From: Selaginella moellendorffii | Lineage: Eukaryota; Streptophyta; Lycopodiopsida; Selaginellales; Selaginellaceae | Direction: 5' to 3' | Assembly: GCF_000143415.4 (NCBI RefSeq) | Contig: NW_003314307.1 | Span: forward strand, 795,758-859,757 | DNA length: 64,000 nucleotides | Shown here: positions 1-11,650 of the stretch, in pieces | How positions within the stretch are numbered: position 1 is the first letter of the stretch | How the letters are laid out: each line of letters starts with the position of its first letter | Translations under genes and position numbers: made by a program | The notes under the pieces: generated by a model | Seen by the model: only the letters and a program-made list of their open reading frames with translations | Databases searched by the model: none | What the model was told of the DNA's origin: nothing

Positions 1-576
1 CGAGTGGAAGTCGGCAGTGGGATCAAACCAGAGGTAGACTCGCTGCTCGCGGTTGCCGACGCCATTGGCGTAGACGTTGGTCTGGAGGATGTATGGATTG
101 CCCGACGTGTTGCCCAGAAACTCGAGATCGATCTCGTCGCGGGTCCTGTAATCGTCCGAGGACATCTGTCACAAGCAACTCCACGGTCAGAAATGCGGAA
201 GAAATGGCGCTGGATAGGCGCGAGTTTGGGAGATTTACGTAGTAGGCTGCCACAGTTCCAGCAGAATCACCGGGAACAAGCTTGATTTGCATGCTCACTC
301 TGCCGAAGAGATACTTGTTCTTGGACGCGAAGCCAGCAGCTGTGGAAGAGAAGGAATCGAACACCCAAAGCCCGAGAGAGCGTGAGCATTGCAATGCGAT
401 CGATCCAAGCAAAAGAATCAACCTGATTGATGATCCAAGACGAGACGAACTTGGCCAGAGCCATCCACTTTGACGTGATCGTTGTTGGAGGTGAAGAGAT
501 CGTTGAAGTTTCCAGGGGCAGCCTGGGAGACGATCACCATGGTGGCGATCAACACGCAGAGGGCCAGCCTCCCCAT
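1..576 (-). CDS. Xyloglucan endotransglucosylase/hydrolase (XTH, GH16), 5' part, cut by the window edge
   Basis: Reads on the minus strand as three exons: 576-423, 339-239 and 165-1, with GT-AG introns of 83 and 73 bp (340-422, 166-238). Splicing gives 140 residues in one frame. Residues 1-20 are a hydrophobic signal peptide ([20 protein letters not shown]), fitting a cell-wall enzyme. Then come FNDLF, the [20 protein letters not shown] block and the GH16 catalytic block [10 protein letters not shown] at residues 95-104, followed by an N-glycosylation sequon (NTS) and PYILQTNVY. In XTHs the Glu of DEI is the nucleophile and the Glu of DLE the acid/base. Both are present. The usual His before DEID is Arg here. 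XTHs cut and rejoin xyloglucan chains. An in-frame ATG 12 codons upstream (612) is an alternative start. The C-terminal half lies outside the window. Confidence 0.93.
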
Positions 577-701
577 TGCCGCGAATGCGAATCTCAAAAG
601 AGCCACACACAAGATATTCCCTTTGGAATTCCCAAGAGCGCCTTCTTCTTCCTCGCTGTTGCGTTCTTCGATCGATGTTCCAGCTCCACGGCCCGGCCAC
701 G

Positions 702-709
702 CTTATAAA
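702..709 (-). promoter_or_regulatory. Candidate TATA box of the XTH gene
   Basis: Reads TTTATAAG on the minus strand, about 130 bp upstream of the chosen XTH ATG. This leaves room for a 5' leader of roughly 95 bp. Based on position and sequence only. Confidence 0.45.
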
Positions 710-779
710 CGCTGGCCATGCTGGCGCCACGTCACCATGGCAATGATGACATGTAGTATGGGTTCGTAAAGGTAAATTA

Positions 780-2284
780 GTTCAAATTTTCTTACCCCTT
801 GCCCAGGAATTTATTCCCACAGGATGGCATGAGCTGGAAAAATAAAAACAAGACAATCGCCACGCCGGGATTCGTCCAGCGTGTTACGTACGAGCGTACG
901 GCCCGTGCTTAACGTAAGCCCAGGGTCTTTGTTTAGGCAGCTTCTTTGCTGCCAGCTGCGCGGTCAAGATATTCTCCAGCGCTTTTAAGCAGGTGGAGAA
1001 AACCCGATTACTTTAATCCCAAAGTATTATTACTTTAATCGGGGCCCGGGGGCCTGCCTGCCGACGACGTAACACACTGGAAATGTTAACAATAGTGCCT
1101 GGATTCGAGCCTGCCACTGGTGCCTGCAGGGCCAAAAAAATTCCCCTTAAATATTCCAGGAATTTCCAAATCTTACCGCTGGACTGGCGGCTTGGCTGCC
1201 GCTGAGCTGCCACCTTTCTTTCGTAAGCAGTGCAATGATTGGTGACAAACCTTGACTAGCATAGTTTTTACGTGTGCATCTAGTTTAGAGGAGAAATAAA
1301 ACTATATTTGGTTTTGGAGGCCATGGTTCTTGATGATTCAAATTCGAGATTTAAATCTCGCAGGGAAGCTTCCTGGTAACTTGTCATGCTCTGGCACACA
1401 TATCATGGTGACTTGCCATGCTCTGGCACAGATATCACATTCAGGCACATATACACATACGGCATGGTGTGTGTGTGTTGAGCCTGCAAAACGCAGTAAA
1501 AAAATAAAGTAAAGTGAGTTTGTTCACTGCAAAAGCAAGCCTGTTTGTTGTCACGGACGCTTTCACCACGGCTGGAAATGGGCTGGAGGGGTGTGTGGTA
1601 AAAAAAGCGGAGATTTTAATCCCAGAGGGTGAATTTTCAAACACAGGCTGGCTAGCTGTGCTGTCGGGTGATCTGATCTCCTCGGAAGGTTCATCGCATT
1701 CAAAGACCGGATATTCGGAGAGCTTAGGTCAGAAAAAAACTTTCCCTGGGACCAACAAACGCGGTCGTCACCTTTCCAAAAAGGTGTCCCCAACCTTATA
1801 AATTCTTTTCGCGTCCTATCTACTTACATTGTTGTTGTTGGTGTGCTGGATTCAGCTCATTCTGTCAAGAAAGGGACACTCCACTGCACTGTTCATGTGA
1901 GATGTTCTCTCTCTTTCTCTTCTATTTCATAAATCAATCAATCAATCCGTCCCACAACTTGTCTTTGGCAAGGCACAGATCGATCTTCATTCCCAACCAT
2001 GCGAAAATTTCTCCCCAGCTATAACGCTAGAGACGACTGGGAAAGGGACCGGACTTCAGAGCTTGATTAAAATTTCTTGTCATTGTTTGATAGATCCCTT
2101 ACGATTATTGGTTCCACCCAAATCCAGCCTGGTTCCCATATCCTCACTCACGGGGGATCTTGACCAGCAAAACCAACCTAGAAACTTTATAGTGATTGGC
2201 AAACAAAGTCTAGTATTTATTGTTTGTTGTACAAAAATTACTATAATTTAAATAATACATTTTAAACTTGATAATATTAGTATA
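780..2284. other. Intergenic stretch, no gene recognised
   Basis: I see no convincing coding region on either strand. The longest plus ORF (1514-1801, 95 codons) has no recognisable motif. Small structures include an inverted pair CCCGATTA/TAATCGGG near 1003-1046, a CT-rich tract near 1909-1922, a TCAA/AATC run near 1930-1950 and a TATAAA-like string near 1794. The last could belong to an unrecognised promoter, but no gene follows it. Confidence 0.5.
1379..1437. repeat. Two-copy direct repeat, 27-bp units, 32-bp period
   Basis: Units at 1379-1405 and 1411-1437 differ at two positions (core CATGCTCTGGCACA). A small local duplication in intergenic DNA. Confidence 0.7.
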
Positions 2285-2447
2285 CAGTAAGGTTTAAGTG
2301 TATGGTTACGATACTATATACTAATATTAACATAGTGGGATTTGATAATTGTCAGATTAATTTCAATTCAGACCACTTGCTCCTATATATTAATTAAGGT
2401 TTTTGGGCTAATTAATATACATATTTCTATATTCTATATTCCTCATA
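2285..2447 (+). repeat. 5' LTR of Gypsy copy C
   Basis: Shares with five other LTRs in the window the run GTGTATGGTTACGAT, TACTAATATTA, CATAGTGGGATTT, GACCACTTGCTCC and the TTTTTGGGCTAATTAATAT block. The start is diverged (TAAGGT where others have TGTGAGGT). Confidence 0.75.
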
Positions 2448-3114
2448 TTAGTGAAGATGAGAGGTAGCTTTAATTGTCTCTAAGGATTTATTTTAGATCT
2501 AGCTATAAGCAACCAAAGAAAATGACTTGAAAAACAACCTATAAAGTTCAAATATAAAGGGAAAGGGCCATGAATAAATATGCACCCCTTTTTCCAATCA
2601 ATTAAGGGTCTTTGGGTTTGAATAATACTAGGCTAGATAACCTCCCGGGAAGTTTAAATTCAAGAGTTTACATTTGGTATTAAAGAGGTTTTGGGTCTAG
2701 CTTTTTTAGTTGGCTTAAGGAAATTATAAGATTAACATCTAGTAGAAGAGGGTCTCAAGTCCGACTCTATTAGTTGGGTTAAGAGAATTACACCATATGT
2801 TGAGATTGACATTTAACAAATCTAGTTTACTTTCGGCTAAGCTCAACTCGAAAGGTAAGGTGTCAAGAGAGCAAGGCTTTTGGGAAAGCTATATGTGAGA
2901 CACAAAATCCCTATTCCCCAAAGTGGAGCCGGAAGGGTGCCATGTGGTAGTGGCCGAAACAAAAGCCAAACAAACGTAACACGTTTGGACCAAAAGCTCC
3001 GACTAAAAAGGTCGAGAGCGGGAGTGGAACTCCCAACAAAGTGCTCAAGGAACGAGCCCAAAGCGAGCAATAAGCGAGGCTCTAAAAACAAACCCAAAAG
3101 GACCAACACAGGAC

Positions 3115-3570
3115 ACATGGAAGTGTCCAAGATGGAGTCCGAGATGGACCTGAGTTGGAGTCTGAGATGGACCCGAGTTGGAGTCCGAGATGGACCTGAG
3201 ATGGAGTCCGAGATGGACCCAAGATGGAGTTTGAGATGGAGTTCGAGATGGAGTCCAAGATAGACTGAGACGGAGTCCGAGATGGAGTTTGAGATGGAGT
3301 TCGAGATGGAGTTTGAGATGGAGTTCGAGATGGAGTCTGAGATAGACCTGAGATGGACTTGAGATGGAGTCTGAGATGGAGTCCGAGATGGAGTCTGAGA
3401 CGGACCTGAGATGGAGTCCGAGAGAATCCGAGATGGAGTCCGAGATGGACCTGAGATGGAGTCTGAGAAGGACCCGAGATGGAGTCCGAGACTGGGACCG
3501 AGACCGAGATCGAGACCGGGACCGGGACCGAGACCAAGGCCGAGGCCGAGTCTGAGTCCGAGTTCGAGTC
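3115..3570. repeat. Minisatellite of GAG-TCC-GAG-ATG-type units
   Basis: An imperfect array of 12-24 bp units mixing GAGTCCGAGATG, GAGTTTGAGATG and GACCTGAGATG. Plus-strand translation gives Glu-Ser-Glu-Met repeats and minus-strand gives Ser-Ile-Ser-Asp repeats. These account for the 250- and 184-codon minus ORFs here, which I do not regard as genes. Confidence 0.85.
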
Positions 3571-4917
3571 CAAGTCTGAGAGGGTGAAAGCCCAAAGCAT
3601 TCGTCTCCCAGACCTAGGGGGTTTGGTGAGCTCCAAAAGTATAGTAGGGGGAGGATTGCAATGGAGCCAGTTTGGCCAAGAAAGGCTAGTTTGGCCTAAG
3701 AAGGTTGTATGCAGTGTTGGGTGATAAGCTATCCACTGGGAAGTCTAAGACTAGAGTGAACACAGACCAACAAATGGGGTAGCTTGGTGAAGTGTTCAAG
3801 AGCCGGCTCTAGTTCCCCCGGGAGATCGACTGGCCAATGCTCCCAGTCCAAGTGTGGGTGGCACTACCTACTTGGATACCTGGTGTGGCTTAACGGAACC
3901 TCACTCTAAGCCCATAGCTAGAGCACCCAAAGGTAGAAGGTGGGGAGAATATCTATGAAGCTCACGTAAGGCCACAGTGTTCCGAAATGTTGTCCTAAAG
4001 TCCCAGACGATGAAAAGGAAGAGGAGCAATCCTTTAGTGCAGTGACCAAGGACACGGTCACATGGTGAGGAAGTCCCAAAGGATAGTGGACTTAGAGGTT
4101 GGGCCTACGGGCCTCGATTTAGTGGCAGTGTTGGCGAACCTGGCCATGAACAGAAAGGGACTTGGTGGGGACTGGAAAAGAGATGTTGGGGAAGGCTATT
4201 CCCCATGTCTGTGGGCATATTAAGGATGTTAAGGAGTGGATCTAGGATGATCATACAGAAACAGATGGCCTAGTTTTTGAGAGATAGGACTGCGATGCAG
4301 GTGGTGTCGGACCACCAGTGTGACCAAGGTAAATGGGCATGGCCTTAGCATAACGGGATGAGAGGTCAGTGGAAACTTGGGATGTCGATCATGGGGTCGG
4401 ACACGTGGAGCACTTGGACCAAGTGCAAAGGTTAAGTGGTATGGATGCCATTCTAGGGGTGAGCAAGTCCCAAGCCCTGAATTGAACTTATGGAGGTTGT
4501 GAATGAGACTCCTCCAAGTGGTCAGAGGTATGGTTAAGTGACTAAAGTAGAATGGAAAAATTTAGTCATTTACACTATGGCTCTTAACTTCTGTTTATGA
4601 AGGAATGAATTTGAAAAAAAATATAATGGATTGTAAACAATCAAAGAGAACAACTTAAAAGATGATTTATGGGGTTTAAATATATAAAAAAAAGGGCTCA
4701 TATGGTTTTCACCTTTTATTTTATAACTATAAAGTAAAACCTAAACCCTCTATGTGCCATATGCCACATATCACATGCCACATATCCCTAAAGACAATGG
4801 AGTGGAACTCAAGTTTTAGGGTTTTGGGCCACTAAATAAAGGAACTGTAAGGAATTAACTCCCCGATGTGTTATAGGCTAAAAGATTCCCGAAAGCACAA
4901 CCGAAATAATAAAAAGT

Positions 4918-5210
4918 TCATTGAATGAGATTGAGTCTGAGATCGAGTCCGAGACTGGCTCTAAAACTGAGTTCAAGACTGAGTCCGAGATTGAGTCCGA
5001 GACTGACTTCGAGACCAAGTTTGAGACTGAGTCCGAGACCGAGTTCGAGATCGAGTTTGAGATCCGAGATTGGGTTTGAGACTGAGTTCAAAACCGAGTC
5101 TGAGACCGAGTTTGAGGTTGGGTCTAAGATTGAGTCTGAGACAAAGTCCAAGGTCAAGTTAGAAATCGAATTTGAGATTGAGTTCGAGACCAAATCTGAA
5201 TACTAATACA
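4918..5210. repeat. Second minisatellite, GAGTCCGAGACT-type units
   Basis: Related to the array at 3115-3570 but richer in GAGACT/GAGATT units. It is followed at 5217 by the same GGGTGAAAGCCCAAAGC module that follows the first array. Array plus module therefore recur as a pair. The open frames on both strands reflect the repeat. Confidence 0.8.
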
Positions 5211-6344
5211 AGTTATGGGGTGAAAGCCCAAAGCATATGTCTCCCGGGGGGGGCATTGCAGAGGGTTCCAAAAGTATAATAGGGATAGTAGGAATCAGTC
5301 TTGAATGAACTTTTTAGTGGTGTTTCCAAACTAACTTGAGGTTGAGGTTAGAGCTTAGAGGCCTTGGGTGGAAGTGAGTATATACTCAGGAGGTGCCAGA
5401 GGGGCCATCCAAGGAAGTATTCAAAAGTAGCTCCCACTCTTGGAAAGGAAACTAATTACGGTGCTCTCAGCTCATATGGAGTGATACCCCACTTAAGTAC
5501 CTTATAACTCATTAGTCCTCACCCCTCTTAGAGGCTTGGGCCTTTCCTTTGGGATGAAAGTGGGCAAGTAGGGGTATTCATACTAGGTTGTTAAACTATT
5601 GTGTTTCCCTCTAGTGTCCTAAAGCAAGTGTTGCACCGAAGGCTTAGGATTTAGAGGGTCCTATGATCAAGTTTTGTTGTACCAAAGGATGTTAAGAACC
5701 TGGAGGTTTAGTGTGCTTGGCTACTTATGCCTGTAGGGAGCATAGCCGAATCTTAAGTCCAATCTAACCTGGGGAGGGAGATTGGGAGAGAATTTAGGAA
5801 ACCATGGATGAATAGCTAATGCTCTATTGCTCATGTAGTGAGTTGCTAAAACCAAGTAGGACCAAGTAGAAGCTGGTATAATAATAGGAACCTTAATGAG
5901 GGAAGTTAACTAAAGCCAAGTACCTTAGTACCTTAGTCAAATAGATAAGGTAACCTAGCAAATTGGAAAGAAAAAAATTTATGGCTTATAAGAACAAAAC
6001 TAAATTTCTAAGCATAGAACCAAGGAGCAAAGGTACTGGAGCATGAAACAACTCTCAAGCGTATAGCTCAAGGAGCAAAGGGACAAGAGCACAAAGCAAT
6101 TTGAAATAGTTATAAAGCATCTAACATCCTAATGCCAGGACCAGTAGACAAAATAGAGCCAAACAGAGTCTAGCACTATTTCAGCATGTCAGTGGCCTAA
6201 TGTGAGGATATAGGTATTCTACCAGCTAGTATGGTGTGGAACTTAGGCTTAGACACTTTAAACATGGTAAGTTATCATCTAGCGAATATTAAGAGACTAA
6301 GTTTAATATTGTGGGGGTTCCCAACATTAGTAATTGCAAATCAA

Positions 6345-6575
6345 TGCCAGGAGTTTCTCAAACTAAGTTGAGTCTGCTTAGCAAGAAATAGGAGTTCCTA
6401 CCTTATGTTTATCCAATTTAAGTACACAGGCATTAATCAGTTTCTCCGCTAGCTTATGTGGAGACTAATAAGGATCTAGCAATACTGACTTCCTACCATC
6501 GTGGCAATAAGGAAAGAATATTCGAAAAAATTAGCCGACAAATAACTTTCAATACCTATAGTCATATTTGCAACA
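6345..6575 (+). repeat. Diverged copy of the 233-bp terminal repeat of the 28.6-kb element
   Basis: Matches 29763-29995 in order along its length: CCTTATG, TAAGTACAC, CTCCnCTAGC, AGCAATACnGACTTCCT, GCCGACAnnTAACTTTC and a CAACA end where the other has CGACA. I found no inverted partner on the left side of this element. Confidence 0.65.
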
Positions 6576-6829
6576 TAATGAATAAAAATGCACCCCTTTT
6601 TCTAATTGGTTAAGGGTCTTAGGATACTTGGGATTAATTGTCCTTGGGTTTAAATAATAATGGGTAAAGTAACTTCCCAGGAAGTCCAAATTTAGGAGCT
6701 TATATTAGTTTTTGCATCATTAAGATCTCCTTTTCTTGATAACTTTTTCAATTTTTTCTCTTTTGGTTTCTCCTTTTTGTTCATCTTCATGATAGAGCAT
6801 TAGCCTTCTCCTCCTTTGACTTTGGAGCA

Positions 6830-8010
6830 ACAATTGGTGCAATTACTTGATGCTATATGGTTATAGTTGAACAATCAAACTCAATTAATGGCAATATTTA
6901 TGACATGTGGTACAACTCCTCTTGCTCTTACTACCAATCCTCACATTCAGCTAAAGTTCTTTCATGGGAGTCTTAGGGATGATGTGTACCATTGATTCAA
7001 TCACTTTATAATGATTGTCACATGTCATTCTAGGGATGAGTTAGTGTTTGCGTGAGTTTCCCACATATCTCCAAGGGATGACACTATAGTAGTAGAATGG
7101 TTTGAGTGCAGCCACTCGTGAGGATTGGAGCATTCTTCTAGACATTTTCAAACGTGCATTTAGACATGCCGATGATTGAAATGACGCCTTCTAATAATTG
7201 CATCATCAAAAGCTATTTAATATTCATTTCTAAAACTTCTTGTTTCATGCGGAGTCAAATATGTCAAAGTGGATCAAGTTAGGAATGTTGTGGTCAATAT
7301 TTTGTCAAGATTTTGTAAAACTTGTGCATACACTTACTTCAGCCACCTTTGATGATGCACTTCACTTGACACAACATTATGAAACATCACATCTTCCAAT
7401 TCTTATTGCATGTCCTTCAACTTCATTTCATATAAGAGATGGTTTTGTTCTAATTAAGGTTAATCCTATTATTACTTGAGTTCAAGGACAAGGGCAAGGA
7501 CATGGTCGTAGTCGTGATGTCTACTACTAGTCATATGATGCAATTGGTCACACTTATCAGCATTATCAGTGTTTTCCATATTGATAATCTCCATTTTCTA
7601 GGTGGAAACCTTAGCATCAACAACGTCCTATTAATGCTATTGTATTAGAAAGTTTGGACATTGAGATGCTTCTAGGAAATAAAGAATCATACAAGTAGCA
7701 AAGGGTCCTTGTGCAAATAAGTTGGTGACCCCTCCATGTTTTTTTCAAGAGTATTATCAAGGGGTTCATTTGGCACCAATTCATCAAATGTTTACTTTCC
7801 AAGTTTAGTTTTGTAATAAGAAGTCTCTTATTATTTTTTCCATATTAGTTGATATAAACTTGACTTTATCCTTTATTGCTTAGTCTGTTAACACAAGTTG
7901 CCATCTCTATTTGCGTCATGTGGTAGAGCCAATTTTCATTCTTTATGGCCATATGCACGAGATGAGGCAAATGTAGTTGTGCATATGGGCAATCTCAAGC
8001 TTCAGTTGGT
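6830..8010 (+). pseudogene. Gypsy copy C gag-protease remnant
   Basis: Parallels gag in copies A and B. The best stretch is 7240-7479 (HAESNMSKWIKLGMLW, then DDALHLTQHYE), followed near 7530-7580 by a degenerate zinc-knuckle (GHTYQHYQCF). A degenerate protease region with a VDI motif lies near 7845-7865. Stops and frameshifts break it throughout. At about 8010 it jumps to RNase H end sequence. Confidence 0.7.
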
Positions 8011-9420
8011 ACTGCTCGATGGGCTTTAAAACTTTATATATATAATTTCAATGTTATTCATCACCTGGGGAGTTTTATGACACCCTTTCTTGAGCTTTTC
8101 TTCCTTCTTTGCTCTCTTTTTATATTTTTAACAAGTTTGTTGTTCCAAGGTTTGTGGATTTTTTGGACAAGAATTTCGTGTCGTTAGCAGTTGTTATACT
8201 TAATGTTTAGTATTCATAAGGTGCAAAGCAAAATTTACTTTCTCTTGATGAGGTTCATAAAGCTCAAAAAGTTGAGTTATGGATCTAAAGTTTTCACAAT
8301 AAGTTTGAGAATTTTGCATCACTTATTGATAACTTGCCATTTTGGCATTTGTATTCTCAATATCACATTGAGGACAAACTTCTTTATTTTGTGGGGATGA
8401 ATTTCAATGATCATTTATGAGTGGTGGTGCCTTCAATTTTTATTTTATACTTTCTCCATACCTACTATGATATGTAGGAATATGGGACATCGTCATATGA
8501 TTTAGAAGTTACTAAGTTTTTCTATTAACTGAAGATATGACATGATGTTATATGTTTAGTGTCAAGCTTGTAATACTCTTTTTCGTGCTGCGGAAGTACA
8601 GGCATTTGATTTGATGGGGCCTTTTCCACATTCAACTATTAGCAATGAGTATGTCATTATTATTTTAATTACTTAACTTGGTAGAAGTTGCTAATTCGTC
8701 TGCAATTGTTATTAGATACTTCCTCCTCAATCAAGTGGTGTTCTAACATTATTATCTAGAGTGAATTCTTTCAGATAATAGTCTTGCATTTATAGCTGAG
8801 GCATTTCACATCTTAACATCTTGGTTGGGGATATACCACACTTTCACGAGTGCTTATCATCGACAATCATATAGTTTGGTAGAATGGTTTATTCGAATCT
8901 TTAAAGGGATGATTGTGAAGTACATGAACTTTTAACATTTGAATTGGGATGGTTATTTGCCATCTTTTTAGTATATGGATTTTATAGAGGTGTTATTGGT
9001 GCTTCACCATATAAACTCTTATATGGTCATGATCTAATACTACTAATAGAATTGAGTTTATCTTTGTAATTGCCATGAGTTGTTGATACTAGGTCTTGGG
9101 ATTAATATTTGACAAACATTCTTCCACTAATCTAAGCATAATCTACTAAACACTTGAGCCATATACAAGTGGGACAACAACAACACTATAATTCCCATCA
9201 TCATCCACATATGGAATACAAAATAAATGATTTAGTATTAATCTATTTTCCTAATCTTACAATACATGGTTTGTCTAAAGGGCTTTTTACTCAGTGGAAG
9301 GGACCATATCATGTGTTGTGGCAAGTTGGATCACAAGTTTATAAGATTTGGCATAATGTCTAATAAGTTAATCCTCCAAAAATTATGCATGTATAGAGGC
9401 TGAAACACTTCATATAAAGA
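8011..9420 (+). pseudogene. Gypsy copy C RNase H end and integrase remnant
   Basis: Starts with the RNase H C-terminal motif ALKLYIYNFNVIHHL. Pieces of the integrase follow: the zinc-binding region (about 8390-8570), the DDE core (GPFPHSTISNEYVII at about 8618-8660) and the C-terminal domain at 9154-9363 (VLWQVGSQVYKIWH). In an active element this enzyme inserts the cDNA. Here stops interrupt every domain. Confidence 0.7.
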
Positions 9421-9542
9421 GATCAAGAACAATTAGCACCACTTACAGATCTACTAATATCTCCTTCAAATGTTCCTCCAGATCTTGGCCCATCCACTAG
9501 AGAATCTTGACTATCTTCTATCATTCCGAGAAAAGGGGATGA

Positions 9543-9698
9543 TATGAAGTCTAAGTGTACAACTATGATGCCATATACTAATATTAGTGTAGTGAGATTG
9601 TTTTCAATCCAAACCACTCATTCATGTATATCAGCTAGGGTTTTTGAGCTAATTAATATATATTTCTATATTCCATTTCCATATTCTATGCATTCACA
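9543..9698 (+). repeat. 3' LTR of Gypsy copy C
   Basis: Starts after the polypurine tract with TATGAAGTCTAAGTG (TGTGAGGTCTAAG in copy A) and ends CATTCACA. A central part of the family LTR is deleted. Confidence 0.75.
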
Positions 9699-11401
9699 TT
9701 TTATATATTTATAAACAAATATAAGATAAACAAGTAAGAAGTTTACATTATATTAGATAAATATAGTTTTATATTATTATTACATGTTTTATATCCTTTT
9801 GTCCTTGGTCCTTTATGGCAATGAACCATAGGATAGGATATGTATATATATTAATTATAGAGGGGCAATTGGTTTTTTTCCCAAGATCATAAACCTATAA
9901 AGCTAAACCCAAACATTAAGGTCCCCCTGTTTCAATTTGCTGCTCAGAGGCAAACCTCCCTACCCTCCACACCAATCAAAGTAGTGGCTTATTGGTCTAG
10001 AGTGCCTGAGAAAGATTAAAGTCACTATAACTTATAAATGTATGTTTTGGTAATAAAAGGTATTTGTTTATATGATATATTATTTCAGTGAAGTACAGAA
10101 GTTATGCCTGATTTTACATTATGAACAAGAGGCACTAACTAAAGAAACTAATCAATTTCAATCTCCTTAGCAAGCAACCTAACTAAAAAATCCAAGAGAT
10201 TCCAATCTCCTCAACAAGCAACTTGATGTTTGGGAGAAGCCCATTAGCCATTAGTTTATGTAGCATATATAAACTTGCATAGAAAGATTTGTGGAAAGAC
10301 ATGTTACTTAGTAATAAAAAATATACCTAAAACTAGTTCATACCTTACATACTGTTTGATTGTAATTTTGTAATTGAGAGTTATCATTCACTCTTTATGC
10401 CCAATAATTCCACATTCTCCATAGCTAAAATTATGGTGAAAAGCTTTATCCAAACTAGGAATATATTTATAGATTTCTTTAGTTTATTATTTCTTTTATT
10501 ACCTCTTTTGTATATATATATTAATTTATATAAATATTAATATTATTTTAAAATGTATTTTAATTCATACAAGGAAATAGAGCACACTAGTTGGATTTTG
10601 AGTGTCTTCTAGATACCACAAGATAAACTCATCATCATTGTGTGCTTGGGGCTATTTCCTTGGTGAAAGTAATGAAAAACACTTTTCAGATGATTAAAAC
10701 ACAAGAAATTTATGAAACTATCACAACTATAACAAGATCTATTTACTCACAAAAAAACTATTGCGCTTGATGCCTCAAGCATCTAAAGAAATACTTTGAG
10801 GGGAAGTACACCTCCTGAGGGGAGGTATACCTGGGGTAAGCAGCCATGCAAAAACTTATGGTAGCCTCCAAAATATATGAAAAAAGGCATATATGTGCTT
10901 AAATTGTTGTAATATATATTTATGACTTACAAAATAATATTTTGAACATAACAATTTTTTTATGCATGGGCATGCTTTAGTGCTTACCATATAAAAGTCC
11001 AGACATATGCAATTATTTCTGCTATGTAAATTCCAACTTTATATCAATTTTTTTTTATATATCAGCAAGATTCATGATATTTTCTAGTGGGGCAAGTTAG
11101 ATCTTTGAGAGTATTTTGGATACCACGGGCTAAACTCACCATCTCTATGTTCTTGGGGTTATGTGAGAAATCCACTTGAGGATGAGTAATATGATATAAC
11201 ATTAGAACTACTTCAAGCCATGCAATCCAAAGGTTATATACTAAATTCACAAAGTTATATGACTACTCTCAATGTATGCTTGAGTTTTGCTACTAAAGAA
11301 GAAAGCAGGGAGATAGATATAGGTTTTGTGAAACTAGTGGCACTGGAGTGAGGCATAGCTTTGCACTGTTAGGCAACTCAAAGCAACAAAAGCAACAGTG
11401 G
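9699..11401. other. AT-rich DNA, no gene recognised
   Basis: Rich in A/T with many stops in all frames. Two passages resemble each other (about 10586-10640 and 11097-11150; GATACCACnnGnTAAACTCA), which suggests an old unidentified repeat. Confidence 0.5.
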
Positions 11402-11650
11402 GGACTCAAAGTTTGCAGCAGTATTGGGGCCTAGCAATAGGGAAGAGCTTACGTAGAGATTTGTTGCTCTGAACTAGAGAGAATCCAAGTCATAGTGATG
11501 TGCTTAGTGGACTTTTACTACAAAGCTGGAAGTGTGGTCTTAACTCAATAGATTATTGACTTGATGCCATTGAAAGATCTTGTGGCCTGGACAGTGGATA
11601 CAATGGCTAAGAAGACACTACCTCCATGTTTAAAAGCTTTCACAGCATGT
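11402..11650 (+). pseudogene. Decayed PPR (PLS-type) fragment
   Basis: One plus frame reads through three stops as a recognisable PPR stretch: GLKVCSSIGA, then GRAYVEICCSELER, MCLVDFYYKAGSVVLTQ and IIDLMPLKDLVAWTV. These match the usual PPR phrases (LKACSSIGAL; LVDFYxKCGSV; MPxKDLVAWT). PPR proteins bind organellar RNA. With stops in the frame this piece cannot encode one. It is unrelated in position to the PPR pseudogene at 17.5-18.7 kb. Confidence 0.65.

Larger units (their letters stand above)
2572..6705. mobile_element. Nested repetitive element inside Gypsy copy C, class unresolved
   Basis: Bounded by a direct repeat of about 115-130 bp (2572-2685 and 6578-6705), starting ATGAATAAAnATGCACCCC and ending near GGAAGTnnAAATTnAnGAG. 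Inside are two minisatellites, two copies of a GGGTGAAAGCCCAAAGC module (3582, 5217) and a segment at 6345-6575 homologous to the terminal inverted repeat of the element at 28592-29995. A block at about 4735-4830 is the reverse complement of about 29590-29670. No transposase, RT or integrase was recognised. The long flanking repeat could be an LTR pair, or the block may be a composite of several insertions. Confidence 0.5.
2285..9698 (+). mobile_element. Ty3/Gypsy LTR retrotransposon, copy C, decayed and interrupted
   Basis: Same family as copies A (23317-27916) and B (56886-60385). It has LTR-like ends at 2285-2447 and 9543-9698, and gag, protease and integrase remnants in the right order between about 6.8 and 9.4 kb. 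A polypurine tract (AAAAGGGGATGA) stands just before the 3' LTR. The 5' LTR is separated from gag by about 4.1 kb of other repetitive DNA. The whole RT region is missing: near 8010 the sequence passes directly from the protease end to the RNase H end. Every reading frame is broken by stops. Not autonomous. Confidence 0.8.

Noticed and set aside
23-730. 235-codon minus ORF over the XTH gene
   Set aside because: It runs through both introns in a mixture of frames. The spliced XTH model explains the sequence better.
1514-1801. 95-codon ORF in the intergenic region
   Set aside because: No recognisable motif, no gene context, and another ORF of similar length lies on the opposite strand.
3115-3570. 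CRISPR-like regular repeats
   Set aside because: Units are imperfect, adjoin without unique spacers, and the host is a plant.
2843-3636. Long minus-strand ORFs of 250 and 184 codons
   Set aside because: They translate the GAGTCC minisatellite into Ser-Ile-Ser-Asp repeats. Both strands are open because of the repeat unit, with no other coding sign.
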